From the NCBI GenBank assembly GCA_034189085.1, contig JAXHVH010000009.1:1-61437 (forward strand): a DNA stretch of 61,437 nt. The letters are read 5' to 3'. The translations under genes and the position numbers were made by a program. This stretch comes from M55B129 sp034189085. GTDB lineage: Bacteria > Bacillota > Dethiobacteria > DTU022. A model generated the notes under the pieces. That model was not told where the DNA came from. It searched no databases and saw only the letters and a list, made by a program, of their open reading frames with translations. This document shows positions 61,435-61,437 of the stretch, one piece after another; position 1 is the stretch's first letter; each line of letters starts with the position of its first letter.

Positions 61435-61437
61435 AGA

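Overview
The window reads as chromosome of an anaerobic low-G+C Gram-positive bacterium (Bacillota, probably class Clostridia). Evidence: a three-component PurS/PurQ/PurL enzyme, a PurF with Fe-S cluster cysteines, a CIRCE-controlled groESL operon, LytR-CpsA-Psr (LCP) ligases, a sortase, and a K+-dependent type membrane pyrophosphatase. The species cannot be named from sequence alone. Nearly every gene is on the minus strand. Only the DUF368 membrane protein (14870-15643) and the MORN/Big2/PASTA lipoprotein (42800-44287) are on the plus strand.

Region 1 (1-11.4 kb) is a purine operon read right to left. It starts with a ykkC-family riboswitch and overlapping terminator, then an NCS2 purine permease, purE, purB, purC, purS, purQ, purL, purF, hppA and the start of purM, which runs off the left edge. 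The PPi-driven ion pump hppA lies inside the purine operon. A terminator-like hairpin stands directly before the purM ribosome binding site.

Region 2 (11.6-16.5 kb) holds groES-groEL with a promoter and slightly imperfect CIRCE, a 62-residue cysteine-containing protein, a YfcE-type phosphoesterase, a DUF368 protein (family known to translocate undecaprenyl phosphate) and a DUF169 protein. Twelve tandem copies of TTATG lie upstream of the DUF169 gene.

Region 3 (16.6-44.5 kb) is a large cell-surface glycan locus. It has two LCP ligases (one with a PASTA domain), a polyisoprenyl-phosphate sugar transferase, a Wzx-like flippase, many glycosyltransferases and routes to several nucleotide sugars. 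These are UDP-GlcA/GalA (ugd plus an epimerase), an FucNAc-type pathway (capE and a capF lacking its cupin half), and a CDP-6-deoxyhexose with probable C-methylation (rfbF, rfbG, 3,5-epimerase-like, SDR, C-methyltransferase). A sortase, an unknown lipoprotein and the MORN/Big2/PASTA lipoprotein complete it. A structured intergenic repeat family occupies five gene junctions here in three size classes.

Region 4 (44.5-52.5 kb) is a bacillosamine-type set (PglA, PglC, PglD, PglE and PglF homologues) plus a polytopic GT-C/polymerase-like protein and a WecA/TagO-type GlcNAc-1-phosphate transferase. Region 5 (52.5-60.8 kb) is visibly more AT-rich and carries six glycosyltransferases and a UDP-GlcNAc 2-epimerase. 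It ends beside a 5'-truncated mutator-type transposase (61.1-61.35 kb), which suggests horizontal acquisition.

Taken together, the right-hand 45 kb builds at least one, probably more, lipid-linked surface glycans. LCP proteins would attach them to the wall, and the DUF368 protein may recycle the undecaprenyl-phosphate carrier.
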